From: an uncultured Acetatifactor sp.
Lineage (GTDB): Bacteria; Bacillota; Clostridia; Lachnospirales; Lachnospiraceae
Reading direction: 5' to 3'
DNA: 64,000 bases
Assembly: GCA_947594835.1 (NCBI GenBank)
Contig: CANQEH010000012.1
Coordinates: 1 to 64,000 of the forward strand
The notes under the pieces were generated by a model. That model ran no database searches, was not told where the DNA came from, and saw nothing but the letters and a program-made list of their open reading frames with translations. Below, one piece after another: positions 35,249 to 45,012 of this stretch (within the stretch, counting starts at the first letter, position 1; the number at the start of each line of letters is the position of its first letter). A program made the translations under genes and the position numbers.

Positions 35249-36904
35249 CTACACGTTAAAACAACTTCCGCCCACAAATTCCCTGCAGATGGAATTGTTC
35301 GGCAGGCTCTCGCTGGGCACGCTGAGGAAATAGTCCAGAAACTTCAACAGCCGCTTCGCCTCATGGTACTCGGGATCTTCCTTGGAGATCTGGAAGAGAA
35401 GCGGCTCTGCAAAGGGCTTTAAGACGGCAAGCTCATAAATGAGCGCTGAGTTAAACATGGCGTCCGCGCTCTCCTGGAAGGGAAAGATATTCTCCTCCTC
35501 CCCCCTGCGGACGGAGGGCCACATCTGAATCGTCCGCCGGGCGCTTGCCCCTCTGGTACGGGCGTCCCGCACCATCCGGCGCAGAAGCCTGCCGTCGGTG
35601 GTGGGGATCCGGTTGTGCGCGTCCACGTTCAATGTAGTCAGCGCACTGATGTAAATCTTATACTTGCTCTCCTCCGGCAGGGCGTAAGACATCTTTTCAT
35701 TCAGGCCGTGGATGCCTTCGATCACCAGGATATCTTCCTCCCCCAGCTGTCTGAAGTCCCCCCGGTATTCCCGCTTGCCCGTTTTAAAGTTAAAGGTCGG
35801 AAGCTGTACCCGCTCCCCCGACAGAAGCCTTGTCATATCCTCGTTAAACTGCCTGATGTCGATGGCTCCCAGGCACTCGAAATTGTAATCCCCCTTCTCA
35901 TCTCTCGGCGTCAGCTCCCTGTCTACGAAGTAATCGTCCAGCGCGATGGGATGGGGCACCTTCCCCAGGGTTCTGAGCTGGATGGCAAGCCGGTGGGAAA
36001 AGCTGGTCTTTCCCGAGGAGGACGGCCCTGCGATCATGATAAATTTGACATTCCCACGGCTCACGATGTCCTTGGCGATCTCCCCGATCTTTCTCTCCTG
36101 CTGCGCCTCCTGAACCAGGATCAGCTCGCTCATGGAGCCGCTGCAGATCTGGTCGTTTAAATCCCCCACCGTCTCGATGCCTGCGGTACGTCCCCACTCC
36201 TGGGCGTCCTCCATGGTCTCAAACAGCTTCTTCCGCTCCTCGAAGGGCTCCACCACGCCGGGGTTTTTCTGGGTGGGCAAAAGCAGCATGAACCCGTTTT
36301 CATAGGGAATCACGTCAAACCATTTCACATACCCGGTGTGGGGCAGCATATAGCCGTAATAGTAATCGTAATATCCGTCCAGCTCGTAGATGTTGACGGC
36401 AGAGCTCATGCGGTAGCCGAACAGCCGCTCCTTATCCGTCATACCCTTCTCCCGAAACAGCTCCATGGCGTCGTCCAGCGGGTAAGAGCGCTTTTTAAAA
36501 GGCAGGCAGGAGGCCTCCAGCTGCCGCATCCTGTCTTTGATCTTTTCCGCATTTTCCCGGGTGGCAGGCACCTTCCCCATGGCGTTGATATATGTCCCAT
36601 TCCCCACCGCAAACTCCACGCAGCTTTTCTGGGCCGCCTCCGGGCCGAACACGTCGCAGATGCCCTTTAAAAGCAGCATGGTGGCAGCGCGCACATAGGT
36701 TTTGTACCCGGGGCTGTCCGTCAGGGTATAAAAGTCCAGGGTACAGTCCCTGGTCACCTTTTTAAACAGTTCGCGGATCTTGCCGTTTGCCACCGCAAGG
36801 GCGATCATGGAATCATATCTATCCTGTACCTGGGACGCAATCGTCTCAAAGGTAGTCCCCTGCGGATATTCCCGCCTTTCCCCGCACACCGTGACAGTTG
36901 CCAT
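35249..36904 (-). CDS. TGS-domain nucleoside (uridine-type) kinase
   Basis: A 551-residue protein with three parts: an N-terminal TGS domain (about 1-65), a threonyl-tRNA synthetase-like second domain with SAD features (about 70-240), and a C-terminal uridine kinase/phosphoribulokinase domain from about 280, with P-loop AGPSSSGKTSFSHRL and DDYFVDRELTPRDEKGDYNFE, then VIEGIHGLN. The family is common in Clostridia but its substrate is not settled. Start at 36904 follows AAAGGGAGG. Last of the dgt-dnaG-rpoD-trmK series, 39 bases after trmK. Confidence 0.88.
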   Translation of the reverse strand: MATVTVCGERREYPQGTTFETIASQVQDRYDSMIALAVANGKIRELFKKVTRDCTLDFYTLTDSPGYKTYVRAATMLLLKGICDVFGPEAAQKSCVEFAVGNGTYINAMGKVPATRENAEKIKDRMRQLEASCLPFKKRSYPLDDAMELFREKGMTDKERLFGYRMSSAVNIYELDGYYDYYYGYMLPHTGYVKWFDVIPYENGFMLLLPTQKNPGVVEPFEERKKLFETMEDAQEWGRTAGIETVGDLNDQICSGSMSELILVQEAQQERKIGEIAKDIVSRGNVKFIMIAGPSSSGKTSFSHRLAIQLRTLGKVPHPIALDDYFVDRELTPRDEKGDYNFECLGAIDIRQFNEDMTRLLSGERVQLPTFNFKTGKREYRGDFRQLGEEDILVIEGIHGLNEKMSYALPEESKYKIYISALTTLNVDAHNRIPTTDGRLLRRMVRDARTRGASARRTIQMWPSVRRGEEENIFPFQESADAMFNSALIYELAVLKPFAEPLLFQISKEDPEYHEAKRLLKFLDYFLSVPSESLPNNSICREFVGGSCFNV

Positions 36905-36943
36905 TCCTTCCTCCCTTTCCGGCGCTTCCCCCCGCAGAAAGCC

Positions 36944-37669
36944 CTACGGCTCAAACAGGGCAAGCGCCTGTCGGATCTCCTCCAGCTCTTTTTCCATCTG
37001 CGCCAGGCGGATCCCGGCCCGGGGGGACGCAAGCGGCTCCATCTGCCGGGAAAGCCGCTCCAGAAGCGCTTCCTGCTGCCGCAGATACTGGGGCAGCAGA
37101 GGATGCCTCTCCTGGAGCAGTTTTTCCCCGAACCTGTCGTACAGGCCCCTTCCGTCCTCCCCGGCGCTGCAGCGCGTCTCCCCGTCTGGCAGCACCCGCA
37201 TGGCAAAATAATACTTTCCTTCCTCTAAGACCATATCCTCCGCCGCCACGGCAAAGCCCGACCTGCGCAGGAACCTCCGAAGCGCCTCTATCTCCGACTG
37301 GGGCTGCAGGATGAGTTCCCGCAATCCGCGCGCTTTCTCCATCCCCTGGGTCAAAATTTTTTCCATGAGCCTGCCGCCCATCCCGGCGCACACCGCGCTG
37401 TCGGCCTCCCCGGGGGAGAGCGCCTCAAAGCCGTCCGAGAGCCGGGTCTGTATGTATGCGTCCAATCCCCAGTCCTTTATGTGCTGTGCAGCGGCTGAGA
37501 GCGGCCCTTTGCGCACATCCATGGCGACCACGCCGGGGCTGATCCCCGCCTGTACCAGATAAATAGACAAAAACCCATGGTCGCAGCCGATGTCGGCCAC
37601 CCGGCTGCCCGGCGTCACCAGATCCGCCAGCATACGGAGGCGCCTGGACAAAACAACCCTGTCCCCCAT
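36944..37669 (-). CDS. trmK: tRNA (adenine-N1)-methyltransferase TrmK
   Basis: Methylates N1 of adenosine 22 in tRNA using S-adenosylmethionine. The 241-residue Rossmann protein has VADIGCDHGFLSIYLVQ near the start, AMDVRKGPL, and the VCAGMGGRLMEKIL motif. The C-terminal third is a helical coiled-coil arm, as in the family. Its ATG overlaps the rpoD TGA by one base, so expression is coupled to the sigma factor, an arrangement often seen in Firmicutes. Confidence 0.92.
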   Translation of the reverse strand: MGDRVVLSRRLRMLADLVTPGSRVADIGCDHGFLSIYLVQAGISPGVVAMDVRKGPLSAAAQHIKDWGLDAYIQTRLSDGFEALSPGEADSAVCAGMGGRLMEKILTQGMEKARGLRELILQPQSEIEALRRFLRRSGFAVAAEDMVLEEGKYYFAMRVLPDGETRCSAGEDGRGLYDRFGEKLLQERHPLLPQYLRQQEALLERLSRQMEPLASPRAGIRLAQMEKELEEIRQALALFEP

Positions 37670-38781
37670 CAGTCCAGATAATCCTTCAGCTTCCTGCTCC
37701 GGCTGGGATGGCGCAGCTTCCGGAGCGCTTTGGCCTCAATCTGGCGGATCCGCTCCCTGGTCACGTTAAACTCCTTGCCCACTTCCTCCAGGGTGCGGGC
37801 CCGCCCGTCGTCCAGTCCAAACCGCAGGCGCAGCACCTTCTGCTCCCGCTCGGTCAGCGTCCCCAGCACCTCCACCAGCTGCTCCTTCAACAGGGTGAAC
37901 GCCGCCGCATCCGCGGGAACGGGCACATTGTCGTCCTGGATGAAATCCCCCAGGTGGCTGTCCTCCTCCTCGCCGATGGGCGTCTCCAGAGAAACCGGCT
38001 CCTGGCTGATCTTTAAGATTTCCCGCACCCGGTCCACAGGCATATTCATCTCCTCTGCGATCTCCTCCGGGGTCGGTTCCCTCCCAAGCTCCTGCAGCAG
38101 CTGCCTGCTGACCCGGATCAGCTTGTTGATGGTCTCCACCATATGCACCGGAATGCGGATGGTTCTGGCCTGGTCTGCGATGGCCCGGGTGATGGCCTGC
38201 CGGATCCACCAGGTGGCGTAGGTGGAAAACTTATACCCCTTCCGATAATCAAATTTTTCCACGGCTTTAATCAGACCTAAGTTTCCCTCCTGGATCAGGT
38301 CCAGAAACAGCATCCCACGGCCCACATACCGCTTGGCAATGCTGACCACCAGCCTGAGATTGGCTTCCGCCAGGCGTTTCTTCGCCTCCTGGTCGCCCAG
38401 CTCCATCCGCTTTGCCAGTTCAATCTCCTCCTCGGCAGAGAGCAGGGGCACCTTGCCGATCTCCTTTAAATACATCCGCACCGGGTCTTCGATGCTGATG
38501 CTGTCGGGGATGGACAAATCCAGGTTTTCCACGTCCACATCGTCCTCCTCCGCAAGGAGGATCTCCTCGTCGTCCACATCGTCGTCGTCCGTGATGCGCA
38601 GCACATCCACATTGTTCTGCTCCAGGACGTCCAGAATCCTCTCAAACTGTTCCTCCTGCAGCGGCATCTCCGCGAAAAATTCACTGATCTCCTGGTATTC
38701 CAGCACATTCCTTTTCTTCTTTGCCAGCGCCAGCAGTTCCTTGACTTTCTCGTCAAACCTTGCCTGTGTGTTTTCATCCAT
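37669..38781 (-). CDS. rpoD: Primary sigma factor (sigma-70/SigA)
   Basis: The housekeeping sigma factor, 370 residues. Region 1.1 is short and acidic ([19 protein letters not shown]); region 1.2 follows ([17 protein letters not shown]), region 2 is [27 protein letters not shown] with [21 protein letters not shown], and region 4.2 ends [20 protein letters not shown]. The promoters in this window follow its TTGACA/TATAAT consensus. It follows dnaG by 59 bases. Confidence 0.98.
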   Translation of the reverse strand: MDENTQARFDEKVKELLALAKKKRNVLEYQEISEFFAEMPLQEEQFERILDVLEQNNVDVLRITDDDDVDDEEILLAEEDDVDVENLDLSIPDSISIEDPVRMYLKEIGKVPLLSAEEEIELAKRMELGDQEAKKRLAEANLRLVVSIAKRYVGRGMLFLDLIQEGNLGLIKAVEKFDYRKGYKFSTYATWWIRQAITRAIADQARTIRIPVHMVETINKLIRVSRQLLQELGREPTPEEIAEEMNMPVDRVREILKISQEPVSLETPIGEEEDSHLGDFIQDDNVPVPADAAAFTLLKEQLVEVLGTLTEREQKVLRLRFGLDDGRARTLEEVGKEFNVTRERIRQIEAKALRKLRHPSRSRKLKDYLD

Positions 38782-38840
38782 TGTAGTAGCTCCATCCTTC
38801 CTCGGGAAGCCGCCTTCCCTGTCATTTATAGTTATAACCC

Positions 38841-40613
38841 CTATTCCAGTGAAATATGCGTTTTTGCCAGTTCTTCCAGGGCTTTCTTCCCTTCTACCGC
38901 CTGCCTTAAGGCGTTTACGTCCGTCCCCAGCCGCTCCATGTGGTACTCGTAGCTGTTCTTTTTGACGGCCAGAAGAATATCCCGGAACGCTTTCTCCCGC
39001 TCCTGGCCCGTCTCCATCCGGGGCAGGGTAGTGTGAAACAGCTCCGCCACTTCCCGCTGCGTGCTCTCCTCCTCAAACATACTGATGATGCCCGCAGGCT
39101 GAAAGGCGCCCTGATCCAGCTCCCCGAACAGACGCTCTGCCACTGTCCGGTAGAGTTCCTCCGTAAAGTCCTCCGGGCCTATGTATTTCCGGATCCTGCC
39201 GTACAGCCCAGGCTCGTCCGCAAGCCAGGAAAGAAGCAGCCTCTGGGAGCGCTTTGCGCCCTCCTCCGGGCGGTTCTTTGCATGGATCCCCGATCTGGGC
39301 CGCTCCAGGGGCTTTTCCAGGCCGGTCTGGGCCGCATAGCCGTTTACCAGCTTCCGCAGGTTATCCACGCCGATCAGATACTTGTCGGCCACCGCCTGAA
39401 GGTAGTTGTCCCGCTCCACATCTTCGGAAAACCCGCATAGTTTCTTTGCAATCTCCCGGTAGAACTTTGTCTTTTCCTCCGGGTCGTCCAGCGCATACTG
39501 CCCCTCCAGAATCCTGATCTCAAAGAAAAAGCTGTTTTCCGCCCTGTGAATGCGCTCCTCGAAGGCCTCTTTTCCCAGCGCCTTGATAAACTCGTCCGGA
39601 TCCTTATAGGGCCGCATATCGATGACCTTTCCCGTAAGGCGCGCCTCCCGCAGGATCTCGATGGCCCGCAGCGCCGCCTTCACCCCCGCGCCGTCGCTGT
39701 CGTAGGCGAGCAGTACGCTGTCCGTACAGCGCCGCAGCAGTCCTGCCTGCTGGGGCGTAAAGGCCGTGCCCAGGGAGGCCACCGCCTGGGTGAATCCCAC
39801 CTGGTGCAGGGCGATCACATCCATATACCCCTCGCAGAGGATGATGCTGCCCGCCTTGGACTTGCGGGCAAAGTTTAACCCGTATAAGTTCCTGCGCTTG
39901 TCAAACACCGGGGTCTCCGGGGAATTTAAGTACTTTGGCTCTCCCTCCCCCATGACCCGGCCTCCGAAGCCGATGACCCGGTTATTGCTGTCCTGGATGG
40001 GGAACATGACACGGTTCCAGAACTGGCTGGACAGGCCGTGCCGCTCTGAATAGCTGGCAAGCCCGGCCTCCTTGATCAGTTCGTCCTCAAACCCCTTTCC
40101 CCGCAGGTACTGTATCAGATCCACGCCGTTTTTTCCCGCATAGCCCAGGCCAAACCGATGCATGGTCTCGTCGGTGAGCTGCCGCCTGCGCAGATAAGCC
40201 ATCCCGGTCTCGCCCCGCTTGTCCCTGAGCTGATAGTAGAAAAACCCGGCCGCAGCCTTGTTGACCTCCAAAAGCCTTGCCCGCCGGTTTTCCCTGCGCC
40301 TGCTCTCCTCCCCCTCCTGGGCCTGGGGGAGCGCTACGCCCGCCCGCTCCGCCAGCGCCTTCACCGCCTCGGGAAAGGTATAATTTTCATAGTTCATGAG
40401 AAACGTGTAGACATTGCCCCCCGCCCCGCAGCCAAAGCAGTAGTACATCTGCTTGGCCCCGGACACGGAAAAAGACGGGGTCTTTTCGCCGTGAAAAGGG
40501 CACAGCCCCCAGTAGTTGCTGCCCTTCTTCTGCAGCTTCACATAGCCCGCCACCACGTCCACAATGTCGTTTTTCTCTCTGATCTCTTCTACCAGTTCGT
40601 CCGAATAGTACAT
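38841..40613 (-). CDS. dnaG: DNA primase
   Basis: Synthesises RNA primers for replication. The 590-residue protein has the CHC2 zinc domain at the N-terminus ([11 protein letters not shown] and YYCFGCG), the TOPRIM core with [13 protein letters not shown] and [11 protein letters not shown], and a C-terminal DnaB-interaction region. It follows dgt by 18 bases and precedes rpoD in the macromolecular synthesis cluster; rpsU, common elsewhere, is not present. Confidence 0.97.
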   Translation of the reverse strand: MYYSDELVEEIREKNDIVDVVAGYVKLQKKGSNYWGLCPFHGEKTPSFSVSGAKQMYYCFGCGAGGNVYTFLMNYENYTFPEAVKALAERAGVALPQAQEGEESRRRENRRARLLEVNKAAAGFFYYQLRDKRGETGMAYLRRRQLTDETMHRFGLGYAGKNGVDLIQYLRGKGFEDELIKEAGLASYSERHGLSSQFWNRVMFPIQDSNNRVIGFGGRVMGEGEPKYLNSPETPVFDKRRNLYGLNFARKSKAGSIILCEGYMDVIALHQVGFTQAVASLGTAFTPQQAGLLRRCTDSVLLAYDSDGAGVKAALRAIEILREARLTGKVIDMRPYKDPDEFIKALGKEAFEERIHRAENSFFFEIRILEGQYALDDPEEKTKFYREIAKKLCGFSEDVERDNYLQAVADKYLIGVDNLRKLVNGYAAQTGLEKPLERPRSGIHAKNRPEEGAKRSQRLLLSWLADEPGLYGRIRKYIGPEDFTEELYRTVAERLFGELDQGAFQPAGIISMFEEESTQREVAELFHTTLPRMETGQEREKAFRDILLAVKKNSYEYHMERLGTDVNALRQAVEGKKALEELAKTHISLE

Positions 40614-40631
40614 GAATCTGCCACCTGCCCG

Positions 40632-41636
40632 TCAGATCGCCCAGGACTTTGGAATATAGATTTCCTCGTAGAGGGAAATGGCAAACCGATCCGTCATCGC
40701 CCCCACATAGTCGCAGACCACCCGCTCCTTTTCTTCCCCCTGCTCCAGCAGTTTTAAAAATTCCTCCGGCAGAGCGTCGATGTGCTTGCAGAAATGCAGA
40801 TAAAGCGTCTCCATCAGCGCTTCCGCCTTGCTCTCCTCGCTCTTTGCCACCGGGTTCTGGTAGACGTTTTCAAACATGAACCGGCGCATCTTCTGCATGG
40901 CTTCCGCCATCGGCTGGGACATCTGGATATCGTTTTTCCCCATGCTGTTTGTGACAATGTCGTGGATAAAGTGATCCAGCCGCTCCCCTGTGGTGGATCC
41001 GATCGTCTCCCTGATGTCCCGGGGGACGTCTTCCTCCGTCAGAATCCCCGCCCGCAGGGCGTCGTCCATGTCGTGGTGGATGTAGGCAATCTTGTCGGAA
41101 AACTGGACGATCTTCCCCTCCAGGGTATGGGGCGTGCCCACCATCTGGTGGTTTAAGATCCCGTCCCGCACCTCAAAGGTGAGGTTTAAGCCCTGGCCGC
41201 CCTTCTCCAGCCTGTCCACCGTCCGGACGCTCTGCACATTGTGCTCAAAGCCGAAGGGACAGACGCGGTTCAACGCCCGCTCTCCCGCATGGCCAAAGGG
41301 GGTGTGCCCCAAGTCATGGCCCAGGGCAATGGCCTCCACCAGCTCCTCGTTGAGCCGCAGGGCCTTGGCAATGGTGCGGGCGTTCTGGCTTACCTCCAGG
41401 GTGTGGGTCAGGCGGGTGCGGTAGTGATCCCCCTCCGGGGACAAAAAGACCTGGGTCTTATCCTTCAGACGGCGGAAAGCCTTGCAGTGGATGATCCTGT
41501 CCCTGTCGCGCTGGAACACAGGGCGGATGTCGCAGGGCTCCTCCGGCCTTGCGCGGCCTTTGGAGTTGATGCTCAGGGCTGCGTAGGGACTCAAATATTC
41601 TTTTTCCTGTTGCTCAAAGCTTTCTCTGATCGTCAT
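40632..41636 (-). CDS. dgt: Deoxyguanosinetriphosphate triphosphohydrolase
   Basis: Hydrolyses dNTPs to deoxynucleoside and triphosphate, balancing precursor pools. The 334-residue HD protein shows FRRLKDKTQVF, RTRLTHTLEVSQNARTIAKAL (His ligands), GHDLGHTPFGHAGE (HD motif) and, later, FSDKIAYIHHDMDDA. It is the first gene of the dgt-dnaG-rpoD-trmK-kinase series. I see no confident promoter just upstream. Confidence 0.95.
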   Translation of the reverse strand: MTIRESFEQQEKEYLSPYAALSINSKGRARPEEPCDIRPVFQRDRDRIIHCKAFRRLKDKTQVFLSPEGDHYRTRLTHTLEVSQNARTIAKALRLNEELVEAIALGHDLGHTPFGHAGERALNRVCPFGFEHNVQSVRTVDRLEKGGQGLNLTFEVRDGILNHQMVGTPHTLEGKIVQFSDKIAYIHHDMDDALRAGILTEEDVPRDIRETIGSTTGERLDHFIHDIVTNSMGKNDIQMSQPMAEAMQKMRRFMFENVYQNPVAKSEESKAEALMETLYLHFCKHIDALPEEFLKLLEQGEEKERVVCDYVGAMTDRFAISLYEEIYIPKSWAI

Positions 41637-41705
41637 GTTCCCTCTTCGTCTCCTACTTATAATATTCTGCGTTCCCCTTGGAATTCCTTTTATTTTCCTC
41701 TCCGC

Positions 41706-42608
41706 CTACCGGCAGATATCATAGATAAATTCCGCGTTCTTGTCCATGGCGTCCCGGGCGGCCTTCACAGGAGACATCTGGAAAACGTGCCACATCCCGG
41801 GATAAACGTCCATCTTGACGGATACATTGGCCTCCACAAACGCCTGGTGCAGGCGCTTGGAGTCGCTGAGCAGGATTTCGTTCTCCCCCACCTGGATATA
41901 GGTGGGCGGGAATCCCTCAAATTCCCCAAACAGAGGAGAGATCAGGGGATCCTTCAGATCCTGCCCCGGCGCGTAAGCCTCCACCATCCTGTCGATGTAA
42001 GCCCGATCCAGCACAGGGTCTAACTCCGCCTTGGTCTGAAAGGACTTTCCCGAGGAGGTCAGATCCGTCCAGGGGGAGAGCAGCAATATCCCTCTTGGCA
42101 GAAGCCGCCCCTCCCTCTTTAAGCGCAGCGTAAGGGACAGCGCCAGATTACCCCCCGCCGAATCCCCGGTGAGGATCACATCCCGGGCACCGTACCCCAG
42201 AAGCATCAGATAATCCCACGCTTTCATGGCGTCCTCCGGCGCCGCCGGGTAGGGATGCTCCGGCGCCAGCCGGTAGTCAAAGCACAACACGTCCATGGAG
42301 GTGGACTGGGCCAGCTTGGAGGTCAGCGTCCTGGCGTACAGGCGGCTCCCCGTAGAATATCCGCCGCCGTGGCAGTGCAGCAGCACATACTTTTTCATAT
42401 GGGCCCGGTTTACGCTGACCCATTCGCCGCTCATGCCTCCTATCTCTACCTCCCGGTAACAAATATCCCGGGTGTTGCTCAAAATCGAACCAATCTGATC
42501 CTGGGAATGCCTGTGTTTCTCGATATCCGGGTTTTCCACCAGCCCATGGACGCGCCGGATCACACTCATCAGGTTCTGATTCCGCTTTTTCCCTTTTTCC
42601 TGTCCCAT
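41706..42608 (-). CDS. Alpha/beta hydrolase, hormone-sensitive-lipase type
   Basis: A 300-residue esterase-like enzyme of the HSL/acetylesterase group. Visible motifs are HCHGGGY (oxyanion hole), LTGDSAGGNLAL (nucleophile Ser), FDYRLAPEHPYPAA, DPLISPLFG (Asp) and PGMWHVF (His). No signal peptide is present, so it acts in the cytoplasm. Start at 42608 follows AGGAAAAG. It is the third gene of a compact minus-strand trio with the DUF6320 and condensation-like genes, 57 bases from its neighbour. Substrate unknown; an ester made by the partner enzyme is a reasonable guess. Confidence 0.87.
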   Translation of the reverse strand: MGQEKGKKRNQNLMSVIRRVHGLVENPDIEKHRHSQDQIGSILSNTRDICYREVEIGGMSGEWVSVNRAHMKKYVLLHCHGGGYSTGSRLYARTLTSKLAQSTSMDVLCFDYRLAPEHPYPAAPEDAMKAWDYLMLLGYGARDVILTGDSAGGNLALSLTLRLKREGRLLPRGILLLSPWTDLTSSGKSFQTKAELDPVLDRAYIDRMVEAYAPGQDLKDPLISPLFGEFEGFPPTYIQVGENEILLSDSKRLHQAFVEANVSVKMDVYPGMWHVFQMSPVKAARDAMDKNAEFIYDICR

Positions 42609-42665
42609 CTTTTCCTATCTTTTCCTCCCATGTCCGCCGCCAGAGCGGCCCGCCGTCCGGCCCGC

Positions 42666-43373
42666 CTAGAAATGCAGCCTGCGCCGCACACAGTTGCGCA
42701 GGCGCCTTCTGGAGAGCATGGTGATAAACGCAATGTCCAGAATGCCGCACACCGTCAGCACCACAGCCGACCAGCCAAGCTGAATCGCTCCCCGGAGGAA
42801 TCTGTCGATCAAAAGTTCAATCCCCGCGCACAAGAGCCCTGCGGCAGTAAAAAAATACAGGGAAACGGTCAGAAAAGAGCGGGGCAGCTTTTTCACACAG
42901 AACGCAAACAGCTCCGCGACCCCGGTCACCAGCACGGCCAGGGGCACGCCCAGCCCCCCAAACCAACCCCCGTCCCCCGCGGGGAAGGTAATCATATACA
43001 GAAGAAACACCACCGCCGCGCCGTCGTAGAGCAGGGAGAGATACACGGACTGCCCGGCATGGATCACCACCGGCTCAAGCAGCACCCAGAGCAGGACGCA
43101 GGCCCCCAGCACCACCAAAGACCAGCTTCCCTCCCGAAACACCAGCACGTTCAGCACGCCGCAGATCCCTGCCGTGGCTAACGTCACCATGGTGAGCAGG
43201 ATCCCAAGATCCTTTCGCCTGACGGGCTCCACCAGCTCTTTCTGCGTGGGAAAGGGCGGTTTTGCCTCTGCCGCTTCCCCCGGCCTGTTCGGATTCCACA
43301 CCGGCGTGCTGCACAGCGGGCAGCATTTGGCGGAAGCGTCCAGCTCCACGCCGCAATTGACACAATAAGACAT
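42666..43373 (-). CDS. DUF6320-type zinc-ribbon membrane protein
   Basis: A 235-residue protein with an N-terminal zinc ribbon (YCVNCGVELDASAKCCPLCSTPVW, Cys pairs at 4/7 and near 18/21) followed by about six hydrophobic segments in the remaining length and a basic tail (RRRLRNCVRRRLHF). The same arrangement appears in Lachnospiraceae proteins named DUF6320. Start at 43373 after GGGAGG. It sits between a condensation-like enzyme and the hydrolase. Function unknown. Confidence 0.78.
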   Translation of the reverse strand: MSYCVNCGVELDASAKCCPLCSTPVWNPNRPGEAAEAKPPFPTQKELVEPVRRKDLGILLTMVTLATAGICGVLNVLVFREGSWSLVVLGACVLLWVLLEPVVIHAGQSVYLSLLYDGAAVVFLLYMITFPAGDGGWFGGLGVPLAVLVTGVAELFAFCVKKLPRSFLTVSLYFFTAAGLLCAGIELLIDRFLRGAIQLGWSAVVLTVCGILDIAFITMLSRRRLRNCVRRRLHF

Positions 43374-43412
43374 ACTCCCTCCCATTCCGCCGCAGGCGCG
43401 GCACTGTCCACC

Positions 43413-44726
43413 CTATCGGTTGCTCTCTATCCTGACGGGAATCCCGTCCTGCACCAGCTTCCTGAAAAAATACCGCTCCACATCCGTCTCCACAATGCTG
43501 CTGGCAAAATTGACGGTGAGCGTGTCCCCGAAGCTGATGACGGCGCAGTTCGTCCTGCGGGAGAAGGGTTGTCCCATATAGATGTCAAACCGTTCGATAT
43601 AGGGCTTCATCCCCTCCGGCACCTGGATCGCCCCCATGTTGGTCAGCCCTGCGGAGGAATTCCTGTCCTGAACCTTAGTGTAGAACAGCCGCACCACAAA
43701 GTCCTTGACAAACAGGGGCACCACCCGGATCAGGGGATTGCGCTGGGTGGCGGCGTTTGTGGTGATATCGCCCCGCAAGAGCTTTTCGTTCAGGTGATAC
43801 CGCATATAGTTGTGCACCTGGCACACGATTTCCTCGAAGGTATACTCGCCCAGGCGCGGATCGACACCGGGATAGATCATGGTGATAAAATTCCGCAGGG
43901 TGATCGAAGGGAAAAAACGGCGCAGATTGACCGGCATGGCGATCTTCACCGGCCGCAGCCTCCGGGCGCCCTCCTTTTTTTGTTTCTCCAAAAGCGCGTA
44001 CAGAAGGACTGCGTCCAGATACTCCGTGACGGTGGCCTGATACCGCTTTGCCACCTCCGCCACCCGGGACGCCGGGAGGATCCCGTCGATGATGTTCAAG
44101 GTGTAAAAGGGCTCCGGCGTCCCCCTCACCCGGTAAGCCTTTTCCTCCAGCCGGGGCGGGCGCACCTTGGCGTTGGCATAGCGCATATAGGCGTCTTCCA
44201 GCTCCTCTTGATCCGGCTCCTCCGCAAGATCCAGCACAAAGCCGCCGTTTTCAATCTCCGTGTGTCCCAGAAGCCTCAGATAGACAGCCGTCAGCGTCTG
44301 CAGCACGCACATTCCCCCGGTGCCGTCCCCCAGGCTGTGGTGGGCCTCCAGGGAAATTCGGTTGCGGAAGTAGTAAACCCGTACCAGATAGCGGTTGTTT
44401 TCCTTAAAGTACATGGGCTGACAGGGATTCTTTACATCCTCCTGCACGAAGGGGCCCGGCCTGTCGTTGGGCTCCAGATACCGCCAGAACAGCCCCTTGC
44501 GGATGGCCGCCTTGTAGGTCGGAAATCTGGGCAGGGTCAGATCCAGCGCCCGCTGCAGCACCTGGGGGTCGATCTCCTCCTTTAACAACACGGAAAGCCG
44601 GTACACCGACGAGAAATCCCGCCGCTGCAGCGTGGGATAGACAATGGCGGACAGATCCAGCTCATACCAGTCCCTGCGCTGCGCCTTCTCCCGGGCCGTC
44701 TTTTTTGCGCTCTCCTTCTCTCCCAT
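43413..44726 (-). CDS. Condensation/acyltransferase-fold protein with HHxxxDG motif
   Basis: A 437-residue protein of the condensation/alcohol acyltransferase superfamily (as in NRPS condensation domains, wax ester synthases and PapA). The catalytic motif is EAHHSLGDGTGG near residue 150, and the second structural segment lies in SAGLTNMGAIQVPEGM and CAVISFGDTLTVNF. Neither a carrier protein nor an adenylation domain is nearby. Start at 44726 after GGAGGTGGGG; the frame opens at 44834, in the tRNA terminator. It is followed by the DUF6320 and hydrolase genes with short gaps. Confidence 0.82.
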   Translation of the reverse strand: MGEKESAKKTAREKAQRRDWYELDLSAIVYPTLQRRDFSSVYRLSVLLKEEIDPQVLQRALDLTLPRFPTYKAAIRKGLFWRYLEPNDRPGPFVQEDVKNPCQPMYFKENNRYLVRVYYFRNRISLEAHHSLGDGTGGMCVLQTLTAVYLRLLGHTEIENGGFVLDLAEEPDQEELEDAYMRYANAKVRPPRLEEKAYRVRGTPEPFYTLNIIDGILPASRVAEVAKRYQATVTEYLDAVLLYALLEKQKKEGARRLRPVKIAMPVNLRRFFPSITLRNFITMIYPGVDPRLGEYTFEEIVCQVHNYMRYHLNEKLLRGDITTNAATQRNPLIRVVPLFVKDFVVRLFYTKVQDRNSSAGLTNMGAIQVPEGMKPYIERFDIYMGQPFSRRTNCAVISFGDTLTVNFASSIVETDVERYFFRKLVQDGIPVRIESNR

Positions 44727-44803
44727 CCCGATCCCCACCTCCAAGTGATTCCGCGGCAGAGCGGACAGATGGATCCTCCGCCGCAGACAATTCCCCGCCA
44801 GTG

Positions 44804-44837
44804 AAAAAAAGAGTGCTAAGCATCCACTTAACACTCT
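44804..44837 (-). terminator. Intrinsic terminator of tRNA-Leu
   Basis: Minus strand AGAGTGTTAAG pairs with CTTAGCACTCT (one G-T) around a six-base loop, followed by a run of seven T including the last stem base. Confidence 0.9.
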
Positions 44838-44844
44838 CTGACCG

Positions 44845-44928
44845 TGCAGGAAAAGAGACTTGAACTCTCATGGTATTGCTACCACACGGACCTGAACCGT
44901 GCGCGTCTGCCAATTCCGCCATTCCTGC
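44845..44928 (-). tRNA. tRNA-Leu, anticodon CAG
   Basis: An 84-base class II tRNA. The acceptor arms GCAGGAA and TTCCTGC pair fully; the anticodon loop TTCAGGT gives anticodon CAG (reads CUG), and the long variable arm and the GTTCAAGTC T-arm segment are present. Discriminator base is A. The CCA end is not encoded. It has its own strong promoter and terminator and is a single tRNA unit. Confidence 0.96.
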
Positions 44929-44939
44929 GAACAAAATGT

Positions 44940-44968
44940 ATTCTACATGATTGCCCGGGAAATGTCAA
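44940..44968 (-). promoter_or_regulatory. Promoter of tRNA-Leu
   Basis: Minus-strand perfect TTGACA (44963-44968), a 17-base spacer and TAGAAT (44940-44945), about 12 bases before the mature tRNA. It lies in the 84-base gap after prfA. Confidence 0.88.
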
Positions 44969-45012
44969 TAGGATATTTCAAGTTTTTCCAAGTTTTCGCA
45001 ATAAGTCTTCCC

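Noticed and set aside
42666-44726. Nonribosomal peptide synthetase cluster
   Set aside because: Only a condensation-type fold is present; no adenylation, carrier or thioesterase module lies nearby.
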